Notes: generated from the sequence alone by a model not told the origin. 64,000 bases of DNA from [Phialemoniopsis] sp. UDSM-2020 (GCA_018873225.1 JAEILZ010000007.1:1364001-1428000); one strand, 5' to 3'. Counted from the stretch's first letter, positions 18,865 through 29,258 are shown. Program-made: numbers and translations.

Positions 18865-21800
18865 TCAAATACCCAGATGAACATATGGGACCCAATAAAG
18901 TGGTAAATCATCAAACGCCACCACATCTCTGAGATCCCTTGCTTTGCCGGGCTCTGGACTCGACTCTCGCACATGTATTTGGGCACTTCTTTTTTGTTGA
19001 GCATTAGATTTCTTTGCTCTTGCCGCGTTCTCCAGGGCCCATCGGCGTCGAAGTCCTCTACATGCGCGATGAAGGCCTTCGCTGACGGAACTGTCGGTCA
19101 ATCCATGTGTGCACATCCAATTGTATGTCAATGTTGCGACATCAACACAGAACTCGTCATTTACTTCCCATAGAGTACCAATCACGTGTTGAAAGCCAGC
19201 AAGCTGACACGCAGCGACCAGATGAAGTCCCTCGTCGATGAGTCTGTTGTGCTTGATTTGGCCTGTCCCACACGCCGAGAGGTAGGCAAGGAACGGCTTG
19301 CGAGTGTGAAGATTAGTCTCGAAAAGGGTTGCTACCGTCAACGCGTCGCCGCTCAAAAGTAGAGCACTGTTTGATGGATCCAATGGGTCCGCCCGGCCAT
19401 GGCCAGCAAAATGGAAAATATCGCAATCTTCTAGGGCGACCGCGAGATCCTTATTACAGGCCTGCGGCTTAGTTACCCGTAATTGCATTGAATTGCAAAG
19501 CATCTCCAGTTGTGAGATTTCTTCTTTCGCATAACGAAGTTCTGGCATCCCAACGAGGACGATCTTTTCCGGCTTTCGCCCTGCTCCAGTATTGCCCCGG
19601 CTCTGGCGGCTCTGAATGAGAGCCTTCACAGAAGAACTGTACGATGATATAACTCGATCGAGCACAGAATCGGACCCATTAGAGTGGTGTCCTGCAGCAT
19701 GGATTGGAAATCTAGTCAGAGGGCCAGTCGGTATCCACCACACCCGAGGCCACGCGATGCCGATGGGGGGTTCTGTGAACCCCAAGGCCGTGAGAATAGG
19801 TTCTGCAACTGAATCCCAAAGCCATCCTAGCAATTCCGTATCTAGCAAGTCTGGGTTGTCGAGATTGGCTATATTTGATTGGATATCGCCGATACGAAGA
19901 CGAGGAAGGGGTAGAGTCCACAGGCGATCCACCTGAATTACCAACGCATCACAGCGATACTCGCTAACATTGATGATGACGACAGGCCCGGCAGTAGCAG
20001 CAGATTTGAGCTCGTCTGGAGACGGAGCTCGGAGGAACCGAGTGAACTCTGGCAAGGCCTGAATAGCCTGGATCGTTTGCTCCAAGCTCTGGGCCGCCTC
20101 GTAGCGTTCTTGCAAGTCTTCACGCGTCAGTGCCGTGGGCGCATCAACCTTGTCTCGAAGCCTGACATAGTCATCTGCCAGTGACGGATGTCTCTCCCGC
20201 AAATCAGATATATCCGAACGCAATTCGTTGAGTGAACCAATGATGACTCCACGGCCTAGTTCGAGAAGCCGAATCGCCTCATAAGGCCCTTTCTTTGCCG
20301 TCATAGAGACAGCTGCGGCATCTGAGCCCAGCCCGACCATCTCAATGAGAAGATGTTGTTTGTCGGAATTTTCAAGGGAGCGGGGTGTGAGTTGAGGGAT
20401 GAGTGCGGTCGTGCTGGCAGCGGTTTGGTGTGCTAAGTCCCAGTCGAGAGCTTGGGCGGAAAGATGAAGAAGGGCCTGACCCGCATTCAAGCGGATGCCC
20501 AAAGGGCCTGTTAAGTACTCGAGAGCCTTCTTATGTAGACGAATGGCCATGCCGATATCTTCTTGGTCGCCCGTGGCTTGAAACTTCTCTCGGTATGCTA
20601 TACCGAGCTTGTGGAGCATATCGCAACGATCTGGGTGTCCGTCTAGAGCCGTGTCTGCTGCTTCTTGGTGTAAGCTGATAACCTTTTCAAGATCTTTGAT
20701 GGCTTTGGAAATGTTGAATACGTCATGATAGACAAGACCGAGGCTGTGGAGGCGACGCGGCCGGTCTGGACTATCACCACGAGTCATCGCCATCGCTTCC
20801 TCGTGTAGTTTGATAGCCCTTTGCAGGTCGAGAGCTTTGGTGGTGTTTGCGAGATAGCTCGCACGATACACACGGCCCAAGTTGTCAAGCCGTTCCGGCC
20901 GATCTCTGTGGTCCTCGGGGGTCTTCTCCACCGATTCTCTTAGTAGTCGAATGCCTTCATTGAGTTCTTCCAATGTCCCTGTCCGATGGTATCGATCTGT
21001 GAACGCGAGTCCGAGGCTCTCAAGCCGTCTTGGCCGATCCATATCATCGATCGCGGTCAGATCTAATGCTTGCCGATGCAGCCGGATAGCTTCATCAAGG
21101 TCTGCTATGGCTCTTCTAACATCATATCGATGCCCATATGCGATACCCAGATTGTCAAGACGGCGCGAACGTTCAATGGCCTGAAGCGTCTTCTCGGAGA
21201 GTGATTGCTGGTATAGCTGAATGGCTCGATCCAGGTCCCCGGCCGCTCCCATGAGGGCGTATTGTTCAACACACGCAACACCAAGGCTGTGGAGCCAACC
21301 TGACCTAGCTGGATGATCTTCCTTGTAAGATTTTGTGGCATCCTCAAACATCTGAATAGCCTTCGTCAGATCTGTCTTGGAGCCCAGTCTTTGAAACCTG
21401 TCATGGTATACGAGGCCAAGACAATGCAATGATCGCCCTCGCTCATGATGTCCTTCCGGAGTCGCATCGAGTGCTTCTTTGTGTAGACCAAGAATCATGT
21501 CGAGCTGGTCCGACCCAGAGCTTGTGATGAAAGATCTATTCCAACACGCAAGTCCAAGATTATTGAGCATACTTGGCCTGTCTGGGTGATTCTCGGGGAT
21601 AACCTCGAGGGCTTGCTTGTGCAAATCGATAGCATTCTCGATGTCGGCCTCATCTCCGAATTTGAGGAACCGCTCAGCAACTACCCGCCCAAGATTATCA
21701 ATCAGATGCGCATCGGGGCTTTCGGCACCTCTCTCCACAGCTTCCTTGTGAACTTGGATAGCTCGCTCAAGATCTTCGCCTGTGCCACCCTCCAGATATC

Positions 21801-21915
21801 TTTCCCGGTATTGGAGGCCAAGAGCATTTAATACTTTCGGCAAGTCTGGATGATCTGGTGTCAATGTGGCGACATTGTCCTCCAGTAGTTGAATGGCCTG
21901 GTTGAGGTCAGACAT
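18865..21915 (-). CDS. TPR-CHAT protein (caspase-like CHAT peptidase with tetratricopeptide array)
   Basis: A 1016-aa open frame from ATG 21915 (MSDLNQAIQLLEDN); a longer non-conserved extension to 22086 is left out. Residues ~1-480 are about ten TPR-like repeats of ~44 residues built on AI.LH.EA...HPDRP..L.NLG..Y..R. A linker with a coiled-coil-like DLRERHPSLADDYVRLRDKV segment follows. The C-terminal ~330 residues are a CHAT domain: ALVIQVDRLWTLPL, WWIPTGPLTRFPIHAAG, FHFAGHGRA (catalytic His839), YLSACGTGQ (catalytic Cys882), FQHVIGTLWEVND and the terminal YWVPYVHLGI. CHAT is a caspase-clan peptidase. TPR-CHAT proteins are known as activated proteases in bacterial defence and are numerous, mostly uncharacterised, in fungi. 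Both catalytic residues are intact. The neighbouring caspase-like gene suggests a proteolytic cascade (inference). Confidence 0.92.
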   Translation of the reverse strand: MSDLNQAIQLLEDNVATLTPDHPDLPKVLNALGLQYRERYLEGGTGEDLERAIQVHKEAVERGAESPDAHLIDNLGRVVAERFLKFGDEADIENAIDLHKQALEVIPENHPDRPSMLNNLGLACWNRSFITSSGSDQLDMILGLHKEALDATPEGHHERGRSLHCLGLVYHDRFQRLGSKTDLTKAIQMFEDATKSYKEDHPARSGWLHSLGVACVEQYALMGAAGDLDRAIQLYQQSLSEKTLQAIERSRRLDNLGIAYGHRYDVRRAIADLDEAIRLHRQALDLTAIDDMDRPRRLESLGLAFTDRYHRTGTLEELNEGIRLLRESVEKTPEDHRDRPERLDNLGRVYRASYLANTTKALDLQRAIKLHEEAMAMTRGDSPDRPRRLHSLGLVYHDVFNISKAIKDLEKVISLHQEAADTALDGHPDRCDMLHKLGIAYREKFQATGDQEDIGMAIRLHKKALEYLTGPLGIRLNAGQALLHLSAQALDWDLAHQTAASTTALIPQLTPRSLENSDKQHLLIEMVGLGSDAAAVSMTAKKGPYEAIRLLELGRGVIIGSLNELRSDISDLRERHPSLADDYVRLRDKVDAPTALTREDLQERYEAAQSLEQTIQAIQALPEFTRFLRAPSPDELKSAATAGPVVIINVSEYRCDALVIQVDRLWTLPLPRLRIGDIQSNIANLDNPDLLDTELLGWLWDSVAEPILTALGFTEPPIGIAWPRVWWIPTGPLTRFPIHAAGHHSNGSDSVLDRVISSYSSSVKALIQSRQSRGNTGAGRKPEKIVLVGMPELRYAKEEISQLEMLCNSMQLRVTKPQACNKDLAVALEDCDIFHFAGHGRADPLDPSNSALLLSGDALTVATLFETNLHTRKPFLAYLSACGTGQIKHNRLIDEGLHLVAACQLAGFQHVIGTLWEVNDEFCVDVATLTYNWMCTHGLTDSSVSEGLHRACRGLRRRWALENAARAKKSNAQQKRSAQIHVRESSPEPGKARDLRDVVAFDDLPLYWVPYVHLGI

Positions 21916-23493
21916 CGTGCGGGATCTTGATTGACTTGTTCTGTTGTCCTTTGACTTGATGCGATAGTCCCACGCGTAGGGTTTGCATTCGAATTTGGAG
22001 CGGCAAGTGTATTTTAGACTTGTCAATTGCGCACTTGACAAGCGCGACAGATATAGGCCGTTCAAAAGGGAAGGGTCGCAAGACAAAAGTTACAATCATT
22101 GGTACGGCCCGAAATGATTCGCATGCATCGGCACAGCAGGGCGTCGGTCACCTGCTGCCCTACGCCCGGAAACATTGCCGCCTTAATTATGCCCAATGCG
22201 TCTCTGCTGCGCAGAATACTGCTTGAATGTCCAATGAAAGACGTGTGGTTGAGGCAGAGAGGGCCATGGCTGCTGCCAGTAGCCGCAGGCAACAGCAACT
22301 TCAACGTTGCAGCGAGATCGGTGGAAAAATCTGTCTTCACTTGGGCATTACGTTCAGGCCAAGACGAAGCGTTTACTGCTTGCTTGATTGATGTGTTGGC
22401 ATGTTGTGATTGGAGTATGCGCGACAGCCTCATTTCCCGCCCTGAGGGATGTGTGTAGCGGAGATCTAAGCCGAAGGGGTTGTACTGTACAGTTTGCTTG
22501 AGGTGATCTGTCCTTCATGACAGATACCAGATGGTATCTTCAGGAAGGCTTAATGATCACCAGCCAAGAAAGGACCTTCAAGCACCTTCCAGACAATCCT
22601 CTTCCACTTCATCACCGTTTTTGACTGCTCTGCCATCCGCTGTGCACAGGGTGTATCGTCCAGTACTTGGCACCGATGCGATCTCATAAGGCCCTTTTCG
22701 CTCCCCGCCTTCTTTCAAGTACACAGAATCCCCTGTGCGAAACTTGTTGTGCTAGCGAAGTGGCTTAGTGTGCTGACTCTTACTTGGCGAAGGGCGGGCA
22801 GTACCACTTGATATTTGTTTATTCTTCCACGGCCATCGTCAGGGTCGAAAGTACATTCCGGGCTCTCGCTTCTACTGTTGCAATTGAGCGTTTGGTCTGT
22901 GTTCTGCATGGCTGATCTTGAGCACTCACTTGTTTCTGTCAGTCATATCGAGGATGTGCGGCAAGAGATGAGCCTTGCAGTACTGCACGAAAATCTAGAG
23001 GATATCAAAATAAATGGAAAATATCCACGAGGCCTAATGCTTTAAGTAGTGCAGACCGACGCAGACATGTCTCCTGACACCACTGATTAAATCCTTCGCC
23101 ATGCCTCATGCAGGCCTGCGGGGCTGATGCATGTTCCTTTCCCTCGCCCGGAGTGTATGGCCTTGGCTTGAATTTACCCAATAACACCGCCTGTCCGCCT
23201 GTACTTTAGGCAGACCCCCGACCTACGCCCTGGTCTTGAGTAGACAACCTGTCCTCCAGGGTGGACTTTACCCCACCCATATGGGGGGGGGGGGGGGGGG
23301 GGGAATCACGAATTGTCGATACGGGAACCATGAATAAATACGTGGGATGAGCCTTGGCTGTTCCTTTCGGAGGTTAAAACAAACAACTCTCTAGATGCAA
23401 TCGAGGTTCAAGGGGTCAAAATCTAGTCAGCCTATTATTCTGAACCTTATCTTACCAGATCGTTCTTCGAAGTCCTTATTCACCCTACGTAAA
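21916..23493. other. Divergent intergenic region between TPR-CHAT and DUF6594 genes
   Basis: About 1.6 kb serving as promoter on both sides. Small frames such as 22062-22433 (minus) and 22815-23045 (plus) show no family motif. It contains a 21-base G homopolymer at 23283-23303. Confidence 0.5.
23283..23303. repeat. 21-base poly-G tract
   Basis: An uninterrupted run of 21 G, preceded by a C-rich stretch (ccccaccc), about 190 bases upstream of the DUF6594 start. It could be a true homopolymer in the promoter, or its length could be an assembly artefact. Confidence 0.85.
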
Positions 23494-24646
23494 ATGGTAG
23501 GACACGATATAGAGACCGGCTCGGCCCCTGGACACCAGGAGAGCCCTGTCAAGAAGAGTACAATCAACCTTGAAATTTATCACATAAATACCTTGACAAA
23601 AAGTAAACTGATTTCTCTCAGTTGAGGACTTCAAAGCCGGTTATCCCCGTTTCACTGCCCTCGTAGCAAGCAGTCCGGATTTCTTCATTTGCAGGCGCTT
23701 CTCTCGTCTCCGCGCAAGGCTCTTGCTCCTCAAGCAAGACCGACTCTGCCTCCTTGAACAGCAATTAGATGATGTCGATGAACATGAAGAATCGCTACTT
23801 TTTCTTGGAAAGAGCCGGAGTGACCGGAATGTGCAACGCAGCACTATCATCGCCGAGATTACTAGTCATCTCGCCGACTACGGTAAGGTTTCTTCCTATT
23901 CCTCCACTATCATGTTATTATTATGGCTGAATTCTTGTTAGATCAGCTTGTGCAAAACACATCTAAAATCTTCCAGCTCAGCAGCGCTCTGCCGAGAGAC
24001 GTCTCGAGCCTACAGAATTGGGTGGAGGGAACAAGTTGTCTAAGTAGAGACGAAACAGCTTATCTGGACCAAGAACGAGAGTTGATTAGTCTCGCTACTC
24101 CGAATGATAGGGCAATGAAACGACTTGAAGACTGGGTGGAGGACTTATACATCCACTTCTTCAAAGGGTTTCGAGAGGTATGACGCACTTTGCGGCATTG
24201 GAATTGCGTTCAATTAACGAGGAACAGATGCCTCAGCTTGACATATCGCTCGATCCAACGGTATACTTATATTCAGGACCATGGGTTAAGCGCACTGCCG
24301 AGGCCACGATGTTGACTATTATTGCGTTTCTGCTCTTGACCCCAGTGGTCGTATGCATTGCGATTACGAGCGTATGGGCTCGAATCTCTGTCATAATAGC
24401 CTCCACTGTGCTTTATCTATTGATCCTGTCCGGATTAACTAATTCAAGAATGATCGAACTCATCTTGGCTGCAGCGACGTGGGTGTTTTGATTTCCCTTT
24501 GCATAGGACAGTCGGCATTCTCACCACTCACAGCCGACACTTGATGCACTCAATCTATCACACGAATGTTGTCTGCTGACACTGGCATTAGGTTCGCGAC
24601 TATCTTGACTGTATTTGTGTCGGGTGTCGATAAGCAAGCGAGCTAA
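23494..24646 (+). CDS. DUF6594-family membrane protein (five exons)
   Basis: Exons 23494-23557, 23622-23882, 23942-24177, 24228-24478 and 24592-24646 (288 aa); all introns GT-AG of 50-113 bases and all frames join cleanly. After splicing the protein opens IEDFKAGYPRFTALVASS, then RRFSRLRARLLLLKQDRL and a helical region (LEQQLDDVDEHEES). The characteristic LSSALPRDVSSLQNWVEG / LSRDETAYL block follows, then a WVKRTAEA pre-membrane segment, two or three transmembrane helices (IIAFLLLTPVVVCIAITS, ISVIIASTVLYLLILSG) and ELILAAATFATILTVFVSG. This order is the fungal DUF6594 layout; the family's function is unknown, and it is often found near HET and NLR genes. It stands between the CHAT and HET genes. 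The start is the ATG that gives the conserved N-terminal block. Confidence 0.85.
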
Positions 24647-25093
24647 TCTGCCGCATAGCGTGGAGGCAATCAAGTCAATGCGGCCGAGAGGTGTGTAGTG
24701 GAACGTAGGGACGCGTTGTTAGGCGAGCTACCCCATGCTGGCATTTTGTAGAACCATTCGCACCTTAAGTGATCTCCCCATAGTGTATTGGAAAGGAATC
24801 ACCAGTCTGATGAGACTGGATGTGATAGATTCATGGATATATGTTGTATGAATGCTCTGGCTTAATGCATGGACCCAATCTGGCTTGGTGCGGGAGGACC
24901 AATCGCTGATCAAGATTCAGTATTTAGTCGGGCAGACAAGAGCTCAATGCTGGCGCCTTGCGATCTTGGCCTTCTCCACACGATTGCAACAGAAACCCAA
25001 GGTCAGCACAATATACCACCCGATCTGTGACATGTCTACAATTGGCTAGAACCAAAGACACGTCCCATTTGCTTATGGTTTCCGCGATTCCCG
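24647..25093. other. Intergenic region
   Basis: About 450 bases between DUF6594 and HET genes, the latter's promoter. No coding or structural feature seen. Confidence 0.5.
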
Positions 25094-26311
25094 ATGTGTT
25101 TCGCGTATTCTGAGACGCTGGGCCCTCAGGAGCTTCGTCTGCTTCGACCGGTGTATATCCGCTACCAGGTCCTCCGCTTTACGGTCATGACCGTCACGCG
25201 CAAGAACGCGCCGCACTACACGGCCATCTCGTACACCTGGGGCCAGGACGAAGCGTCCGAGGTCATCTATCTGGACGGCCTCTCCTTCCGTGTTCGGCCC
25301 AACCTTTGGTCCTGCCTGTATTTCATGAGCCGCGGGCAGCCCCAAGCCGGGTGGGATTACCTGTGGGCGGACGCGATATGCATCAACCAGGGCGATGACG
25401 CCGAGCGCAGCGCGCAGGTCAGCCGCATGGACGAGACGTACCGCGACGCGGCCTGTATTTCTGTCTGGCTTGGCTTACCGCCGGTGCCAGATGAGAGCTT
25501 GCTTGAGGGAAGGGACTGCAAGACGCTCGAGGTGGAACCTGTGGACTGGCTTCAGTGGCTTCCTGAACTGGCGAACCGGCCGTATTGGTCTCGATTCTGG
25601 GTCATTCAGGAGTTTCTGCTTGGTCAGAATGTCGACATCTATTGTAGCAACAGCAAGATGGACTGGTCCGACTTCAAGGATATGCTGTACCGCGAGGCGG
25701 GAGTGTTCCCATTCGGTACCGGCGATCCTGACAGCCAATCCTCGAACCCTTTCCGGGCCTTACCCCTGGTCTCTGGGCGACACCCAAATAAGCACCCAGA
25801 AGTCCTTCAGCCGCTTCACGACTTGCTCATCGCACATCGCAAGGCAGAATGCAAAGATCCTCGAGACAGAGTGTTCTCTATGCTGGGGCTGATACCGCTC
25901 GAAGAGAGAGGCTTGCTTGGCAGGTTCTTTCCTAACTACACGATCACGGAGGAACAGGTTGCCATCATAGCTTTGGCACATGTGCGCTGTTTTGACTACG
26001 AACGCAAGATTGATGCGAACTCTGAGGTGTTCCTTGGTCTCGGCGTCCAGTATCTGGTCGAACGGCGTAGGCTCCTGCGTCTGACACAAGCGCTTGACTA
26101 TGTTGGTTGTGAGACGATCGAAGAGATATTGTCGTGTGTGAGTGCCCTTGAGGAACCAGAAGCAGGAGATTATCGAATGGAGGCAGTTTGTGTCGGTGAA
26201 AGGTTGTGGAGGGATGATGAAATAACCACATGGCCAAAGCCATCGCTGGCTCTCGGCATGTTGGGTTTAGGTTTGGTCGGCTCAATGATTTGGTATTCTC
26301 GCCGGCTATAA
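25094..26311 (+). CDS. HET-domain (heterokaryon incompatibility) protein
   Basis: A single frame of 405 aa from ATG 25094. The HET domain covers roughly residues 40-190: HYTAISYTWGQDEAS, IYLDGLSFRVRPNLWSCL, then DYLWADAICINQGDDAERSAQVSRM and ACISVWLG. Downstream lie the usual NRPYWSRFWVIQEFLL and PLHDLLIAHRKAECKDPRDRVFSMLGL (a hallmark of fungal HET proteins). The tail ends in a short hydrophobic segment (LALGMLGLGLVGSMIWYS) that may be a membrane anchor. HET domains are related to TIR and trigger cell death on recognition of non-self. This protein is shorter than most (600-800 aa) and has no C-terminal repeat or receptor domain, so it may be a minimal effector whose sensor is another gene. 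Confidence 0.92.
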   Translation: MCFAYSETLGPQELRLLRPVYIRYQVLRFTVMTVTRKNAPHYTAISYTWGQDEASEVIYLDGLSFRVRPNLWSCLYFMSRGQPQAGWDYLWADAICINQGDDAERSAQVSRMDETYRDAACISVWLGLPPVPDESLLEGRDCKTLEVEPVDWLQWLPELANRPYWSRFWVIQEFLLGQNVDIYCSNSKMDWSDFKDMLYREAGVFPFGTGDPDSQSSNPFRALPLVSGRHPNKHPEVLQPLHDLLIAHRKAECKDPRDRVFSMLGLIPLEERGLLGRFFPNYTITEEQVAIIALAHVRCFDYERKIDANSEVFLGLGVQYLVERRRLLRLTQALDYVGCETIEEILSCVSALEEPEAGDYRMEAVCVGERLWRDDEITTWPKPSLALGMLGLGLVGSMIWYSRRL

Positions 26312-27141
26312 GCTTGTGGGCTTGCTGTAGAATGAATGCTCTTCGGTCACGATTGATCTTTGTTCTGCATCGGTGTGCCGCAATTCTGAATCTCCTTTCT
26401 TCTTTTCTTCTTTTCTTCATTTGAAATGTCTATTTTTATAACAAAGGGAGGTATGATCAGCAGGCTGACAGAGACCTCCTTGACGACTGGCTGTCCAAAG
26501 TGCCACGTGGTTCATTCCGCACCGAAGCTTACACCACGCACTGGCGAGTTGCGCATTTGCGCACAAATTCTCTAGGCGCCGTGTCATCCTCGTTGAAGTC
26601 GTTGTTCTTCAGCATCACGATGATATTCATTCAGAGTGTCCCGTATCAAATACTTTCGCACTGAGAAATCTGACACAAGTTGACAAAGATTGACTTTTTA
26701 AGTCTGTCAGTACAGACACAATGTTCAATATTTCCCACGAAGTTGATTCTTCCCTGGCTCGTGAGCCTCCAGAGCTAGAAGACGATGGAGCCTCAGTGTC
26801 TGAGGCGAGATTGCTGCTAAACCTTGGGAAAGTAAGCAGGGCGAAAAAGCCTATCCCGGTGTATACTTGCGATCAATGCAAGCCTTCAAAGGTAGTAGAG
26901 GATGTCCTCTCATCATGTTTTCAGTAGCGCTGATAGTGATCCAGACGTTTACCCGAGCGGAACACCTTAGGTAGGAGGTCGAGCTCATATAGGACATGAT
27001 GTAGCAGGCTTTGACCCAGATCACAATCTAGGCGCCATCAACTGAGCCATCAAACACCGAGTCATAAATGCACCCACCCTGGCTGCGACAAAGCGTTTCA
27101 CAGAGAGGATCATCTCGCCAGGCATCTTCAGAAGCAGTAGG
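26312..27141. other. Intergenic region with small upstream frame
   Basis: About 830 bases between HET and the C2H2 gene. It contains the 68-codon frame described separately (26721-26927). Nothing else was recognised. Confidence 0.45.
26721..26927 (+). CDS. Small ORF, possible 5' exon or uORF of the C2H2 gene
   Basis: A 68-codon ATG frame. It is protein-like at its start (SLAREPPELEDDG, SEARLLLNLGK) and includes a CDQC pair. It ends 214 bases before the C2H2 gene start. No clean GT-AG join to the downstream frame was found; a GTAGTA donor at about 26892 is possible. It could be an upstream exon, an upstream ORF or chance. Confidence 0.25.
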   Translation: MFNISHEVDSSLAREPPELEDDGASVSEARLLLNLGKVSRAKKPIPVYTCDQCKPSKVVEDVLSSCFQ

Positions 27142-29258
27142 ATGTCCTTTCTTCGATATCACCCACTAATACTGATAGATCAAAGCACCCGAGAAGGAGT
27201 CGTAACCTCACAGACCCGCCGTGCAAGCTTGAGCGCTGATATGATAGAGCGACCACTGCCCCCCCTTACATTTGCCTATGCTGTATCGCCAAACAATCAC
27301 GAGGCAGGAGGACAACTTTACCATCTGATCTACGACATACTTGAAAGCGAGGCGTCTAGAGCTAACGCCGCAGCCAAAATCGTTGACCTCTGGCATCAGT
27401 TCCCACTTTCGCTGGAAAGTAACCCCAGTGTTAGATCAGAGCCTCCAGAGCAGGGCTTGATGTTGGCAACGAAATATCTCGCAGCAGCACCTTCTGCATG
27501 GAGTTCAATGGGCTCAAATTACAGTGCCGTGGACTCTGGATATAGTGCGAACTCTTCATACAGTGCAGTGCCGTCTGGATACAGTGCAGTGCCGTCTGGA
27601 TACAGTGCGGTAGACTCTGGGTTTGGTTCTAGTCCCAGCGGTATTGAATACCCGGCAAGGCCATCGCTCCACCTACCACCATATTTACCAGGGGGACTTC
27701 CGGAAATTTTCGTCCCTTACCAAGAACTGGCAGGCATGTCAGTCGATTCTCAACATGACCTGCCTCGTGTGGCTGACGATTCATCTCCGATGGAAGTTAC
27801 CCTGAGTCCAAAACCTGAGGTTTCAGAGTTTCAAGGCCCTCAAAGTGACGTCAACATGGCCACCGGAGACAGTTCAAGCGGCTCAGAAACGGGACTCATG
27901 GAGAGTTCGATGCCTAACTCCCCCGAGACCAGTTCTATAGGGGCCGCATCACTCATGCTGAATTCCGAGCCAACTGAGAAAGTCATCGAAGTCCTGCTGG
28001 CTTTATTCGGGCAATGTATCGATGCGCAGTTTGGTATTCGCAAAGCTCAGAGCCACGGTGAGAGCTCGAAACGTACTGCACAACAACAGCCCACGCAGAC
28101 TAGCTCCACTTCCTCCAAGAATAAGGATAAGAGACGGCGTAGAAAAGGCAGCAATGATATGCGTGGCGAAGAAGACGAGGATGGGCCTGATGAGCAGCGC
28201 CCTAGCGGAAAACGGTCCAAGATCGACTCACCCGCCAACAAACAGAAGATCGCTTGCCCGTTCATGAAGCGCGACCCGTCTAAGTTCTGTACTTGGCGTA
28301 CATGTGTCGGCCCTGGATTTGATGGGATGCATCGAATGAAGTAGGGCCTCTTCTTTCCTTTTCTCTCTTTTTTTTTTCTTTTTTTTCCCCATTGTTTTCT
28401 TTTTGGCTCTTGGATGATATTAACGCATTTTGAGATAGAGAGCATCTGAAAAGAAGACATTTCAAAGACCACTGCTGCCAGAGGTGTGGCGACCACTTTG
28501 CCACCAGTCGGCAGCTTCAAGAGCACACCAGAGCCGCAGTGCCATGCGTACTGAGAGACATTGAGCCTCTGTCTGGCTTCTTAACTAAGGACCAGTGGGA
28601 CGAAATCAACAGCAAGCGACCTACTCACAATGCAGCTGTGATAGATAGGTGGAATGAGATCTACACAATCATCTTTCCTGATGTCAAAGGCAACCCCATC
28701 CCCAGTCCCTGTGAGTACACTACCCTGTTTGCAAAGCTATCTCAACTGACTTGAGGGCGACTACAAGACTTTGAGACAATGGAAGAGGCCTTGGGGTATT
28801 TGTCCACTATGATAGATCCCAATGAGTACGAAGGTTTCTTGAAGCGCTCTCTGCCTGGACGTATAGTTATCAGACTCAACGAAGAGTTTCGCATCATGTC
28901 TGAAGAGGCCAAGGAGAGATTAGCGAACATCGTGCAAGAGGAAACACTCGAGATATTGAAAGAGTACATGAGTTCCAAGGGACTGAGCTCACAAGTTCCG
29001 CAGGACCCATCGACGAGCTGCGTTTCTGAGCCGGCACCGGCCTCAACCACTGAACTGGGATGTTGGAATCCGAACATCTTTGATAATTACGATGTTTTCG
29101 GAGGTCAGGCACAATTTGAGTCGCTCTTCCCTCTTCTTGCTGGCGGCGAGAATATTGACCAGCCCGGAGCTTGGAAGGTACCTTCTGACTCGGGATATGG
29201 GTCGAACATTCTGGACCCTCCTTCGTTTCAGTTTCACGACGATGAAACTAGGCTGTAG
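27142..29258 (+). CDS. C2H2-type zinc-finger protein with YSAV repeats
   Basis: Exons 27142-28340, 28439-28710 and 28768-29258 (653 aa; frames join exactly). The first splice (GTAGGG...ATAG, 98 bases with a T-rich tract) joins HRM to KEHLKRRHFKDHCC. This rebuilds the fungal module ACPFMKRDPSKF...C-x-GPGFDGMHRMKEHLKRRH, C-x2-C-x-DHF, then LQEHTRAAVPC, an atypical paired C2H2 domain common in uncharacterised fungal proteins. It is followed by the usual INSKRPTHN / WNEIYTIIFPD...IPSPY segment. Upstream are a disordered acidic region and five short tandem repeats of the type YSAVPSG (bases 27520-27621). Nuclear localisation is likely from DKRRRRKGS; DNA or RNA binding is inferred. It may belong with the neighbouring HET/CHAT genes, because this finger family is frequent near fungal incompatibility loci. 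Confidence 0.8.
27520..27621. repeat. In-frame minisatellite encoding YSA(V/N)(P/D/S)S(G)
   Basis: Five tandem units, 21 bases each except one of 18 (27541-27558). The units at 27559-27579 and 27580-27600 are identical. They encode YSAVDSG, YSANSS, YSAVPSG, YSAVPSG and YSAVDSG inside the C2H2 protein. Confidence 0.85.

Noticed and set aside
22062..22433. 123-codon minus frame upstream of the CHAT gene
   Set aside because: No motif and in the promoter; it does not extend the CHAT protein in frame with conserved sequence.
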